Counted from the stretch's first letter, positions 1 through 7,411 are shown. The stretch: 9,791 nt of DNA from Bacteroidales bacterium (GCA_900752535.1 CAADVV010000448.1:1-9791), one strand, 5' to 3'. Numbers and translations are program-made. Notes: generated by a model not told the origin, from the letters alone.

Positions 1-807
1 ACATACCCCGACGGTATCTATGCCGGCGAGTATTACAACCTGAACATCGACGGATCATTTGTGACCACTGCCGGCGCCCACACTGTCCGCGCCACAGTCA
101 CTCCCGTGGCCGGCGAGTCAGACCGCACAAACAACTCGCGTGAGCGCACATTCAATGCCCTCTCGTCTGCTGCCCCCGAACCGGCCACGTTTGCCGTCAA
201 CCCCAACGCAGCCAATTCCTCGCTCGACTTTGTCATTGACCGCGTGGAGTGGTTCAAGGAGACGCAGAGCCGCGCTGACGGAGACAATGTCATCCGTCCG
301 GGTGACAAACTCCGCTTCCGTGCCTATGTCCGCAACAACTCGACCCTGACATCGCCTGCCAACACCAAACACGGCATCCAGTGGCAGATGCCTGCCGGAA
401 ATACCTCCGACATCATCTGGAGCGACGAGCATCAGGGCAAACCCGGTGTGGCCCCCGGCGAGACCATTGTTCTCACCTCGATGGGCGGTAAGGACAACGG
501 TCTGTGGACCGCAAAAGCCGGAACCACTACAGTCCGCGCCTGGTTCAACGACACTCATGACCTCGGTCAGTATGAATGTCAGTTCGACTTCCCCGTCACC
601 ATCTCCGACGGAAGCGCCACGGTCACGTATCATGAGAATCCGCTGGGCGACGATAAGAACATATCGACAGCTATCGACACAATCTCCTCAGATAACCTCA
701 ACGCCTCGGCTGACGTCTGGTACAACCTCTCGGGCATCAGAATCCAGGGTCGTCCGATGTTCCCCGGCATATACATCCATAACGGCAAAAAAGTAATGGT
801 TAAATAG
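1..807 (+). CDS. 3' end of a secreted/cell-surface protein with CARDB-like domains (start outside window)
   Basis: The reading frame is open from base 1 to the TAA ending at 807, giving 268 residues without a credible start, so the N-terminus lies upstream. The GTG at 61 falls inside the preceding domain and is not a likely start. Residues 1-50 read as the end of a CARDB-like adhesion domain: a strand pattern HTVRATV, then GESDRTNNS, resembling the usual E-S/N-x-x-N-N signature. Residues 72-210 look like a second, similar beta-sandwich with RPGDKLRFRAYVRNNS, APGETIVL and TTTVRAWFND. Residues 240-268 form a C-terminal tag (WYNLSG ... FPGIYIHNGKKV) shared with three other proteins here, probably an outer-membrane sorting signal. 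CARDB domains usually sit beside a catalytic or binding domain, so the missing part may be an enzyme; nothing visible identifies it. Domain assignment is by eye and moderately sure. Confidence 0.85.
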   Translation, partial: TYPDGIYAGEYYNLNIDGSFVTTAGAHTVRATVTPVAGESDRTNNSRERTFNALSSAAPEPATFAVNPNAANSSLDFVIDRVEWFKETQSRADGDNVIRPGDKLRFRAYVRNNSTLTSPANTKHGIQWQMPAGNTSDIIWSDEHQGKPGVAPGETIVLTSMGGKDNGLWTAKAGTTTVRAWFNDTHDLGQYECQFDFPVTISDGSATVTYHENPLGDDKNISTAIDTISSDNLNASADVWYNLSGIRIQGRPMFPGIYIHNGKKVMVK

Positions 808-835
808 TGCAATCTCTCCCTCAGCCAAAGTCCCG

Positions 836-869
836 GCTGCCGCAGTGTCTCTCAGAGCGCTGCGGCAGC
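836..869 (+). terminator. Likely hairpin terminator after the CARDB-like gene
   Basis: GCTGCCGCAG (836-845) pairs perfectly with CTGCGGCAGC (860-869). Inside the loop CTC (849-851) can pair with GAG (855-857). It lies 29 bases after the stop codon. No clean T-run follows, only pyrimidine-rich sequence (CTCTCTCACTCCCTCCTTTC), so termination efficiency is uncertain. If it works, the downstream 974-residue gene is transcribed separately. Confidence 0.5.
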
Positions 870-972
870 GCCGGCGACCGGCTGCGACTCTCTCACTCCC
901 TCCTTTCAATTCCCTTTAACATGAAAACACATAACTAATTTCAATAATCTTTAACTCAACAAACTATTAACA

Positions 973-3897
973 ATGAAAAAACAGTTTACAACACTGATGA
1001 TGCTTCTTGCGTGTGTGTTCGGCCTCGGTGCCGTCACGCCCGGCGAACTCACAGGCATGTATCTGCGAGGAGACAACGCTATCACGGGTGGCAATTGGGA
1101 TACTTTGAACCCCGAGCTGGAGTTTAAGTATGGCAATCCTGAAGGTACATGGATCTATCTTGTTCTCAACAATTCCAAGTCTGTATCCTCAGATACCGAA
1201 TTTGCAATTGGCCCCAATGGCTGGGCCCAGGAGAGCACCCTCATTGCCGCAAGCGGCGACCAAAAAGTTAAGGCAGACGCCAACGGCGGCTATCAGATCA
1301 ATTGCTACTATGGAGGTGGTCGTAACTCCAAACTGACAGCCGGAGCGACTTTCAAAGCCATCCGTGTAGATCTTCCGGTTGACCAGAATACTTATGATTT
1401 CAACAATGGCAAGAATCCGGCATTCCCGACAGCTGATGCCGGCTGCGGAACAATCAGATTCTATAAAGATGTCCCTCGGGAAATTCAGGATGTGATTAAC
1501 GGTGGCAGCACTGAGGCAAAAACTTTCACTTTAGCCACTGGTATTTCAGGCAACTGGAATAGCGACTATGCAACAGCGACATATGATGAGGCTACAGATT
1601 CATATATCTTTACTGTTAATATTGACACCAATGGCAGGAGTAGCGCAGATCGTAACTATGCATTCACAGACGGAAGCCGATGGATTATTGCAGACGGCGC
1701 CCAGCAGTCTGTAATTGGTGAGAATCCCTGTAAGTTCGGCAGCAATAATAACTTCATCTTTCCTGAAAACGTTGTCATCACTAAGATTATCCTGAAACTT
1801 AACGGCGAGGCCGGAACTGTAACCCTCGTCAGTAAAGAGCAGGAAGCCGGTATGTCAAACTATGCCATTGAGGTATGGAACAAATCAGACAATAACGCTT
1901 GGGATACATCGGGAGGTCTTTACAGCGCTATCGGCAATGCCGCCAAGATCGACCAGTCATTTGTGAAAGCATTCGGCGGCAAAGATTACCTTACTTTCAA
2001 GAAGGTCAGTGACGAAGAGGCCGCTACCTTAGGTCGCAAATTTGCCTCTGATAACTATCGCGAAGGCACAAAATTCGCTCAGGAGTCTTCTACCGAACTC
2101 TATGTCATAGACTTCACAACCGGTACTGACGGAAAAGGCATCTACCTCGAAGTCCCCTCAATCCTTAATATGGATGTAGATAATTATGAAGATGTCGCAA
2201 ACCGCTCGACATATAAGCACGTGCAGCCCTTCTATCGCTCAGGCATTCGTTTCGGTTTCATCGATTTCAACTATCCTGAAAGTAAAGGTGCAGTCAATGA
2301 CCACATGCGCTTCGTAAAATGGGGTCACGCTTTCCGTCTCAACGAAATCTCGCGTCCTCTCAACGCATTCGCAAGCTACGATAGCGAAGGCAAACTCAAC
2401 GGTTTCACCGACGATTTCGGCACAGCTTCATGGAACGGCTATGGCTGCGGTGTGGGTGTGAAATTTGACAATGGTGAAACTGTTTTTGATCACGATGCAC
2501 TTCCCTTTACCGGCAATGGTGATTGGCGTAACAAACGCGGCGACTCACGTTTGCTGGCCGAATATAATCTCTGGCTCAACCGTATCTATCTTGAAGTAGC
2601 TGAGGATGGTCGCGGCAACAAACACTTCTATCTCTCATTTGACGGCGAATATGACCTCCGGAGCGGTGCTGTCACCGAGCAGGAATATCTGTTCAAGGCC
2701 GTCGAGGATGGCAGCAGAACAAACGTTACCGAGACTCCCAATATCTTCACTCAGTATAACGTAACCCTCGGCGAACCCGCTTTCCAACGCTTCTACAACC
2801 TGAACCTTGATAGGGTTGAAGAACTACTCGGTTTTAAACAGTCCGAGAATGAAGGTACTCCCGCAGACCAGTATCGGAAGCACACAGGCATAGGCAACAT
2901 CCTCTATGATCTCGACTTTACCGCCGGTTATACCTCAACTTCAGAGCGCACTGTTTTCAACGGCAAAGGCGAGCAGTGCATGTTTAACGGCGCTCCATTC
3001 GCAAGAAATATCAGCGTCAAGGGTGAAGACGGTAAATACTACGATACTGCCAATAACAATGCCGAAATCACAGCTACGACTGACGCCAGCACACTTCAGG
3101 CCACCCTTCAGCCTTCGACCACTCAGATGCTTTTCGACCCCGAAGAAGAGATTGCCCCTAAGTATGTTCATACAGTCAGCACTTACAACTTCCCCAATGC
3201 AGTGAGCGAAGCAAAATTCACCCGCGACTATTCCATCGACTATGAGACCAAATACGAAGAGTTTGACCTCAATGCCGTAGCCAAAGCTAATAGCCACGAC
3301 AATTACACTAAGTTCTACACTGACTTCACCTGGGATCCTCTCGTTAGAGTAATTGAAGGCAAGGGAACTCTCCCTGTCGACAACTACGAAATCGAGGTGT
3401 CAGGCCAGGAGACCGAAGACTGGACTCCCGTCGAAACAGCTTATACTGAATGGCTCGAGGCAGAGGAGCTTGCAAAACGTAACCATGAATATATCGCAAG
3501 CAGCGCGCAGAGTGCCACATACAATCTTGTATACAATGTTAAAGCACGTCACAACTGGGCATATGCCCACGGCGCCATCTATAGCCCCGAAAGCCTCGTC
3601 GAAGACGCCTACAGACGCCCGTCGGCCGAACAGACCGCAAACAAAGCTCCGCGTGCTGGTGAACCCGTCTATGCTGTCGGTGACTTCAGCTATGTTGTAC
3701 GTCCCGACACCCACACCGGTACGGCAACAGCCCTCTTTGACGAACATACATCTGCAATCGAGACCATCGGTGCCGACGACAACACCGCCGCAGCCCGCTA
3801 CTACAACCTCCAGGGCATCGAGGTGAAGAACCCCGTTAGTGGCCAGGTATACGTCATGCGCCACGGCGACAAGGCCGTCAAAGTCCTCGTCCCCTAA
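973..3897 (+). CDS. Large secreted protein of unknown function with C-terminal sorting-like tag
   Basis: A 974-residue protein I do not recognise. The N-terminus (MKKQFTTLMMLLACVFGLGA) is a signal peptide, probably cleaved after Ala20; Cys14 resembles a lipobox cysteine but the hydrophobic stretch before it is very short. Residues about 25-140 and 182-287 look like two related beta-rich modules. Each has a G-N-W near the start, an aromatic/IG-x-x-W strand pattern midway and a closing hydrophobic strand, which recalls carbohydrate-binding or SusE/F-like modules (inference only). The middle (about 295-900) is rich in Asn, Asp, Tyr and Phe, with no catalytic motif I can name. Residues 943-974 (YYNLQG ... 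GQVYVM ... KVLV) are the C-terminal tag shared with three other proteins here. The ATG at 973 is preceded by an A/T-rich leader without Shine-Dalgarno, as usual in Bacteroidetes. No promoter matching TAnnTTTG was found upstream. A strong terminator follows. Confidence 0.9.
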   Translation: MKKQFTTLMMLLACVFGLGAVTPGELTGMYLRGDNAITGGNWDTLNPELEFKYGNPEGTWIYLVLNNSKSVSSDTEFAIGPNGWAQESTLIAASGDQKVKADANGGYQINCYYGGGRNSKLTAGATFKAIRVDLPVDQNTYDFNNGKNPAFPTADAGCGTIRFYKDVPREIQDVINGGSTEAKTFTLATGISGNWNSDYATATYDEATDSYIFTVNIDTNGRSSADRNYAFTDGSRWIIADGAQQSVIGENPCKFGSNNNFIFPENVVITKIILKLNGEAGTVTLVSKEQEAGMSNYAIEVWNKSDNNAWDTSGGLYSAIGNAAKIDQSFVKAFGGKDYLTFKKVSDEEAATLGRKFASDNYREGTKFAQESSTELYVIDFTTGTDGKGIYLEVPSILNMDVDNYEDVANRSTYKHVQPFYRSGIRFGFIDFNYPESKGAVNDHMRFVKWGHAFRLNEISRPLNAFASYDSEGKLNGFTDDFGTASWNGYGCGVGVKFDNGETVFDHDALPFTGNGDWRNKRGDSRLLAEYNLWLNRIYLEVAEDGRGNKHFYLSFDGEYDLRSGAVTEQEYLFKAVEDGSRTNVTETPNIFTQYNVTLGEPAFQRFYNLNLDRVEELLGFKQSENEGTPADQYRKHTGIGNILYDLDFTAGYTSTSERTVFNGKGEQCMFNGAPFARNISVKGEDGKYYDTANNNAEITATTDASTLQATLQPSTTQMLFDPEEEIAPKYVHTVSTYNFPNAVSEAKFTRDYSIDYETKYEEFDLNAVAKANSHDNYTKFYTDFTWDPLVRVIEGKGTLPVDNYEIEVSGQETEDWTPVETAYTEWLEAEELAKRNHEYIASSAQSATYNLVYNVKARHNWAYAHGAIYSPESLVEDAYRRPSAEQTANKAPRAGEPVYAVGDFSYVVRPDTHTGTATALFDEHTSAIETIGADDNTAAARYYNLQGIEVKNPVSGQVYVMRHGDKAVKVLVP

Positions 3898-3920
3898 AAC
3901 TTATACATCCATCGATCCCC

Positions 3921-3952
3921 AAAGGAGCGCCCCAACCGGAGCGCTCCTTTTT
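3921..3952 (+). terminator. Rho-independent terminator of the 974-residue gene
   Basis: A perfect 10-bp stem, AAAGGAGCGC (3921-3930) with GCGCTCCTTT (3941-3950), 10-nt loop, followed by further T residues. It starts 23 bases after the TAA and is the clearest terminator on the plus strand. Confidence 0.9.
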
Positions 3953-4135
3953 CAGTTCCGCCCCTCCACGTAGACATCTGATAATAATACGCGGTGCAGT
4001 CGCGGACGCGGCTGGATTTGTGTAATACATTGATAAACAGCAGATACGTTTTTAGAAACGTCCGCCGCAACCATGTATATTCGCGATCTTTTCTCTCATA
4101 GTGATGTTGGGGCAGCTACTCCGCCAGGTTGTGTG

Positions 4136-4168
4136 TCTGCAAAACCGCCTTTCGGGCGGTTTTGCAGA
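4136..4168. repeat. Perfect 14-bp hairpin, terminator-like on both strands
   Basis: TCTGCAAAACCGCC (4136-4149) is the exact reverse complement of GGCGGTTTTGCAGA (4155-4168), with loop TTTCG. The GC core flanked by AAAA and TTTT would allow termination in either direction, yet no gene ends nearby on either strand. The strand CCGCCTTTCGG (4145-4155) is repeated as its reverse complement CCGAAAGGCGG at 4186-4196, so the RNA could adopt a competing fold. Confidence 0.75.
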
Positions 4169-4236
4169 TAACCTCACATTGACGTCCGAAAGGCGGCTAA
4201 CAGAGGAGTAGGTAGATGAAACTAAGCAACACATGG

Positions 4237-4260
4237 TGCGTTGCTTTGGGCAACGCATCT
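4237..4260 (+). terminator. Possible short terminator hairpin
   Basis: TGCGTTGC (4237-4244) pairs with GCAACGCA (4250-4257), loop TTTGG, extended by a G-U pair, followed by TCTTTTCC. It could end a small plus-strand transcript covering the structured element at 4116-4211. No such transcript can be proven from sequence. Confidence 0.4.
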
Positions 4261-4325
4261 TTTCCAGCGTTTTTGCCGGCGTAGCCGTATGTTCGTGCTC
4301 GTCGGACGCTTTGAAAAGTGCCCCT

Positions 4326-4362
4326 ACAATAACTTGTAAATCAACGATTTATAAGTTATTGT
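4326..4362. repeat. 37-base near-perfect palindrome (17-bp arms)
   Basis: The left arm 4326-4342 (ACAATAACTTGTAAATC) pairs with 4346-4362 across a three-base centre AAC, with one G-T wobble position out of 17. The arms are A/T rich and no T-run follows, so it is an unusual terminator. It could instead be a recombinase or protein binding site; the function is not known. Confidence 0.7.
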
Positions 4363-4445
4363 CCTTTCGGATATCCATTACGCATTATACATTGGGCCTT
4401 ACGCCTTACGCATTATGTTTCGCATATCTTCGTGTGCGCACACAA

Positions 4446-4478
4446 AAAGCCCCGGGCTGAAGAACAGTCCGGGGCTTT
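4446..4478 (-). terminator. Rho-independent terminator of the OmpA-family gene
   Basis: AAAGCCCCGG (4446-4455) pairs with CCGGGGCTTT (4469-4478), and CTG/CAG inside extends the stem around loop AAGAA. Read on the minus strand, the stem is followed by TTTTT (complement of 4444-4448). It lies 28 bases beyond the stop codon of the gene ending at 4506. Confidence 0.9.
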
Positions 4479-4505
4479 GATGGGGTTTATCTGTCGTGTG
4501 TCAGA

Positions 4506-5702
4506 TTATTCGGTGAAGAGGACAACGCGGTTCCAGTTGTTCACGTCGAAGGGCTGAACATCGCTACCGAAGTTCTCAGTCTTCAGACGGCTTGCGTCGA
4601 TGCCATACTCGTTGATGAGGAGATCATAGACGGTCTGGGCGCGACGCTCAGAAAGCTTCATGTTATATTCGCTTGTGCCGGTGTCTCTGTCAGCATAACC
4701 CTTGATGATAACGTTCTTGCTGGGGTTGGCTTTCATCCATTCAGCAACGTTGTAGACGTTGATCATCTCCTCCTGGCTTACGCGGGCTGAGTTCTTTTTG
4801 AAGCGCACGCATGAGAGCATGGGAGCGGGAGCGTAGGCAGCTTCCTGAGTCTTAACCTCGGGGCAGGGGAGCTGAGCCTCGGCTGCTGCGAGAGCGGCAG
4901 CGGTTGTGGCGAGAGCACCGCGGAGGTCGTTGACCTGGTTGTTGAGTGAGTTGATGTAGTCGAGATATTCGCAGGGGTTGTAGCTGTCGAAGTGACGGCC
5001 ACCGAAGTTAATGTTGAAACCACCGACTGCAACGGCATTGATGTCGAGAGGACGGTTAACGGTGTTGCGGTTCCATTCGTCTGAATAGAATACATAGCGG
5101 CCTTCAGCAAAGAAGTCAACATACTTGCAGAGACGGAAGCGGAGCTGAATACCGGCCGAGATAGGCATTGTCCAGACGTTCTTCTTCTCGTTGCCGTGAC
5201 GGTCAAAGGCGTTGCAGTAGCCGGTGTAGTCCCAGCTGAAGTTACCACCGAGACCCAGGAAAGGAATGATGCTGAACACGCGATCTTTGTAGCCGCTGAT
5301 TGAGTTGAGCATATCCCACATAACCTCAAGGTTCAGGTTTACGTTCTTGGCTTTTCCCCAGCCTTCGCTGTCCCAGTGGATAGCACCGTAGAAAGCGTTG
5401 AAGCGGAAGCCGAAGTAGGGGCTCCACCAGTGACCTACGCCCAGGTTATAGGCGGCTGTGATCTGGTGTGACCAGTCCCCTTTGAAGCGGGTGTCCTCAA
5501 CGAAGGGCAGCTGAGCACCGGCACCTAACTGTATGAACCAGTTTTTGCGCCATGAGTGAGCGTAATTGTCCTTACACTCAACGTTGGTGACGTCGAGAGT
5601 GGCGACTGTTTCGTCCACTACGACCGTCTCCTGGGCTTTTGTCTCATTTGCAGACAGCAGCATACCGCCGCAGGCTGCAAGAAGAAGAAGATTCTTTTTC
5701 AT
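4506..5702 (-). CDS. OmpA-family outer-membrane protein (beta-barrel plus peptidoglycan-binding domain)
   Basis: A 398-residue protein anchoring the outer membrane to peptidoglycan. Residues 1-24 (MKKNLLLLAACGGMLLSANE...KAQ) are a signal peptide; LAAC resembles a lipobox but the hydrophobic core before Cys11 is short, so ordinary cleavage near residue 24 is more likely. Residues about 54-236 alternate hydrophobic and polar residues with many aromatics, typical of an eight-strand barrel (FIQLGAGAQLP, YFGFRFNAFYGA, VDFFAEGRYVFY, AVAVGGFNINFG). Residues 246-278 form an Asn/Leu/Ala-rich, coiled-coil-like linker. Residues 297-398 are the OmpA C-terminal domain: VIIKGYADRDTG with Asp338 and NMKLSERRAQTV with Arg354 at the usual diaminopimelate-binding positions, ending NRVVLF where NRRVEF is usual. 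It is a single-gene unit with its own two-box promoter, a leader of about 135 bases and a strong terminator, which suggests high constitutive expression. Confidence 0.95.
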   Translation of the reverse strand: MKKNLLLLAACGGMLLSANETKAQETVVVDETVATLDVTNVECKDNYAHSWRKNWFIQLGAGAQLPFVEDTRFKGDWSHQITAAYNLGVGHWWSPYFGFRFNAFYGAIHWDSEGWGKAKNVNLNLEVMWDMLNSISGYKDRVFSIIPFLGLGGNFSWDYTGYCNAFDRHGNEKKNVWTMPISAGIQLRFRLCKYVDFFAEGRYVFYSDEWNRNTVNRPLDINAVAVGGFNINFGGRHFDSYNPCEYLDYINSLNNQVNDLRGALATTAAALAAAEAQLPCPEVKTQEAAYAPAPMLSCVRFKKNSARVSQEEMINVYNVAEWMKANPSKNVIIKGYADRDTGTSEYNMKLSERRAQTVYDLLINEYGIDASRLKTENFGSDVQPFDVNNWNRVVLFTE

Positions 5703-5835
5703 TCTCGCGTAGTTTATGTTACTTTGTAAGATTTAGTCTAATCGGTTGAGATATTTATAGTTAAAACGTATTCTCAGTCTGAGGATGTCAGATTCGTTTT
5801 ATGTTTTTATAACATAAGGTCACTGTCGATAGTTC

Positions 5836-5906
5836 AAAATCTCTGCAAAAATAACGCTTTTATTTTTATTTAACAAAAAAACGCAAAAAATTCACGCAGA
5901 GATTTT
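5836..5906. repeat. 11-bp inverted repeat flanking the OmpA promoter
   Basis: AAAATCTCTGC (5836-5846) and its exact reverse complement GCAGAGATTTT (5896-5906) enclose 49 bases holding both promoter boxes; the left arm shares one base with the -7 box and spans the predicted transcription start. It could be an invertible-promoter repeat, an operator pair, or a long-loop terminator of the upstream GH53 gene, which has no other terminator. Confidence 0.6.
5846..5877 (-). promoter_or_regulatory. Bacteroidetes-type promoter (-33/-7) for the OmpA-family gene
   Basis: On the minus strand TTTG (complement of 5874-5877), a 20-base spacer and TATTTTTG (complement of 5846-5853) fit the Bacteroidetes sigma consensus TTTG-N19-21-TAnnTTTG exactly. 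Transcription would start near 5840, leaving a leader of about 135 bases before the ATG at 5702. Confidence 0.8.
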
Positions 5907-5923
5907 CACTAATCGGCCTCTGT

Positions 5924-7198
5924 TCAGCGCACAATCACTTTGGCTCCGTTGCCGCGCACGTAGACGCCCGGTTTCGCGGGCCGGTCGGTCATCGGACGTC
6001 CGCCGAGATCAAACCAGGCGTTGTTGCTGCGGTTGTGGGTCAGCACGGGTGTCAGCGCATCGCCGCCGCGGGCATAGCTGCAGATGGTCGTCAGCGCCTG
6101 ACAGGCGCGCCCCGTGGTCGAGTCGAAGAGCGGCGCGTTATACCATCCCGTCAGGTCCGTGCCATAGGCGTTATATTCCATCCACCACCAGAAGAGGCCG
6201 TTGACATAGTCGTAGCGCTCGAGGGTCTCTACGAGCTGACGTGCAAAAAGGTCCTGACCGGCGTCGCTGTAGGGCCACACCGCCGTGTGATCGAAGTTGG
6301 AGCCGGGGACAGCCCATTTATATGAATAGCCCGTCTCGACAATCATGATGTCCTTGCCGGCGAAGTTGGCGCCGAGCATGTCGAGCGATTCGGTCAGTTT
6401 GTCCAGGCCGCCGTGGAAGTAGGGATAATAGCTCAGACCGATGATGTCATAGTCGATGTTCATGCGCTTCATCTGCTCGTAGAAGTTGCTGGCAACGTCG
6501 GGTTGCGCTATGCGCTCGGTGTGAATCACAATCTTAGCTTCGGGGCACACCTCGCGGCACGCGCGGATGGCGTTGGTCAGCATACGGCCCAGACGGTCCC
6601 AGTTGGCGTCGCTGCCATAGAGCGTCTTGAGCGGGGCCGACGTGCCGGCCGGGCCCCAGAGCATACCGAAGCTGATTTCGTTGCCGGGCTGTATGAAGGC
6701 GGGCACCACGCCGTCGGCGCGCAGTTCGAGCAGTGTCTCGCGCGTGTAATCATATATCTTCTGACAGAGTTGGTCGTCATCGAAGCCTTCCCAGTCGACA
6801 GGCGTCCACTGTGCGGTCGGGTCGGCCCAGGTGTCCGAATAGTGGAAGTCGAGCATGAGGTCCATGCCGTTGTCCACAATCTTGCGGCACAGTGGCCTGA
6901 TATATTCAAAGCTCTGACAGGCATTCGGGTCATAGTGGAGGTCGCCCGTGGCGTTCTCGGGGTGAAGTTTCTTATATTCGTCGGGATTGACAAACAGGCG
7001 AACGCGCATGGCGTTCATGCCCTGTTCATGGAGCCACGGTAGCAGGTCGGCTATCGGTTTGCCGTCGTGGGTCAGATATTTGGCTCCGGCGTTCTCATAT
7101 TCGGGCAGAAGCGATATGTCGCCCCCGACATAGCGCTTGGCGGCGGTGAGTGTCAGAGGAATGACTGTCAGGAGTGCGACAAGGATTCTTGTTAGCAT
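5924..7198 (-). CDS. Secreted GH53 arabinogalactan endo-beta-1,4-galactanase
   Basis: A 424-residue glycoside hydrolase of family GH53 (clan GH-A, TIM barrel), cutting beta-1,4-galactan side chains of plant pectin (type I arabinogalactan). Residues 1-20 (MLTRILVALLTVIPLTLTAA) are a signal peptide. Residues 23-378 carry family hallmarks: GGDISLLPEYE at the start, MRVRLFVNP (64-72), LDFHYSDTWADP (116-127), FIQPGNEISFGMLWG (168-182) with Glu174 as acid/base, LSYYPYFHG (255-263) and IVETGYSYKW (286-295) with Glu288 as nucleophile. The tail (395-424, WFDLGG ... PGVYV ... KVIVR) is a variant of the C-terminal tag of its neighbours, pointing to a periplasmic or surface location. No SusC/SusD, transporter or regulator lies beside it, so it is an orphan enzyme rather than part of a complete visible utilization locus. 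Visibly more GC-rich than the gene upstream of it. Confidence 0.95.
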   Translation of the reverse strand: MLTRILVALLTVIPLTLTAAKRYVGGDISLLPEYENAGAKYLTHDGKPIADLLPWLHEQGMNAMRVRLFVNPDEYKKLHPENATGDLHYDPNACQSFEYIRPLCRKIVDNGMDLMLDFHYSDTWADPTAQWTPVDWEGFDDDQLCQKIYDYTRETLLELRADGVVPAFIQPGNEISFGMLWGPAGTSAPLKTLYGSDANWDRLGRMLTNAIRACREVCPEAKIVIHTERIAQPDVASNFYEQMKRMNIDYDIIGLSYYPYFHGGLDKLTESLDMLGANFAGKDIMIVETGYSYKWAVPGSNFDHTAVWPYSDAGQDLFARQLVETLERYDYVNGLFWWWMEYNAYGTDLTGWYNAPLFDSTTGRACQALTTICSYARGGDALTPVLTHNRSNNAWFDLGGRPMTDRPAKPGVYVRGNGAKVIVR

Positions 7199-7229
7199 TT
7201 TCGGAATTGTCAGTATGTGTTTTACGCCG

Positions 7230-7237
7230 CAAAATTA
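7230..7237 (-). promoter_or_regulatory. Probable -7 promoter box for the GH53 gene
   Basis: The minus strand reads TAATTTTG (complement of CAAAATTA), matching TAnnTTTG, 31 bases before the ATG, so transcription would start about 25 bases upstream of it. No TTTG is found at the expected -33 distance, so the promoter may be weak or activator-dependent. Confidence 0.55.
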
Positions 7238-7281
7238 GCAAAAAATCCGGAGAGGCGTCAGGGGCCAAGTAATATACGAAA

Positions 7282-7316
7282 CACCCACCGCCTGTCTGCA
7301 CGACTGTCGGTGGGTG
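7282..7316 (-). terminator. Hairpin, probable terminator of the frameshifted secreted-protein gene
   Basis: CACCCACCG (7282-7290) pairs perfectly with CGGTGGGTG (7308-7316) across a 17-base loop. Read on the minus strand the stem is followed by TTTCGTATATTAC, a weak T-rich tail. It lies about 95 bases past the stop codon at 7412, with smaller inverted repeats between (CCGGAAACCGG near 7329-7339). Confidence 0.5.
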
Positions 7317-7411
7317 ATCACTCCTGGCCGGAAACCGGTGTCAGACACCTGCTCCCGCCGGAGTTTCTAAGGGATATGTTCTAATTTTATATTTATGATG
7401 GATTGTGTCGA

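Larger units (their letters stand above)
3953..4445. other. Gene-poor intergenic stretch with several inverted repeats
   Basis: About 490 bases with no credible protein gene; short open frames on both strands have no signal, family likeness or promoter. It is full of structure: a 6-bp stem with tetraloop at 4046-4061 (ACGTTT/AAACGT), a 14-bp perfect hairpin at 4136-4168, a wider 7-bp inverted repeat enclosing it (CTACTCC 4116-4122 with GGAGTAG 4205-4211), an 8-bp hairpin at 4237-4257, a 37-base near-perfect palindrome at 4326-4362, and an 11-base direct repeat TTACGCATTAT (4378-4388 and 4406-4416). This suggests a small RNA, a decayed mobile element or a genome-wide repeat, none proven. Confidence 0.6.

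Noticed and set aside
921..938. Five-codon mini-frame ATGAAAACACATAACTAA ahead of the 974-residue gene
   Set aside because: Could be a leader peptide, but it has no regulatory codon pattern and no hairpin follows it; most likely chance in an A-rich leader.
4052..4258. 68-codon open frame on the minus strand in the structured intergenic region (ending ...IANIHGCGGRF)
   Set aside because: It runs straight through the perfect hairpin and the inverted repeats, has no signal or promoter, and composition follows the repeats. The sequence may recur as spurious small proteins if the element is a genome repeat, but I cannot support it as a gene.
4233..4460. 75-codon open frame on the plus strand
   Set aside because: It covers the palindrome, the direct repeats and half of the OmpA terminator, with no recognisable protein features.
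6413..7042. 209-codon open frame on the plus strand opposite GH53
   Set aside because: Antisense shadow of a GC-rich, well-conserved enzyme gene; no start context or family likeness.
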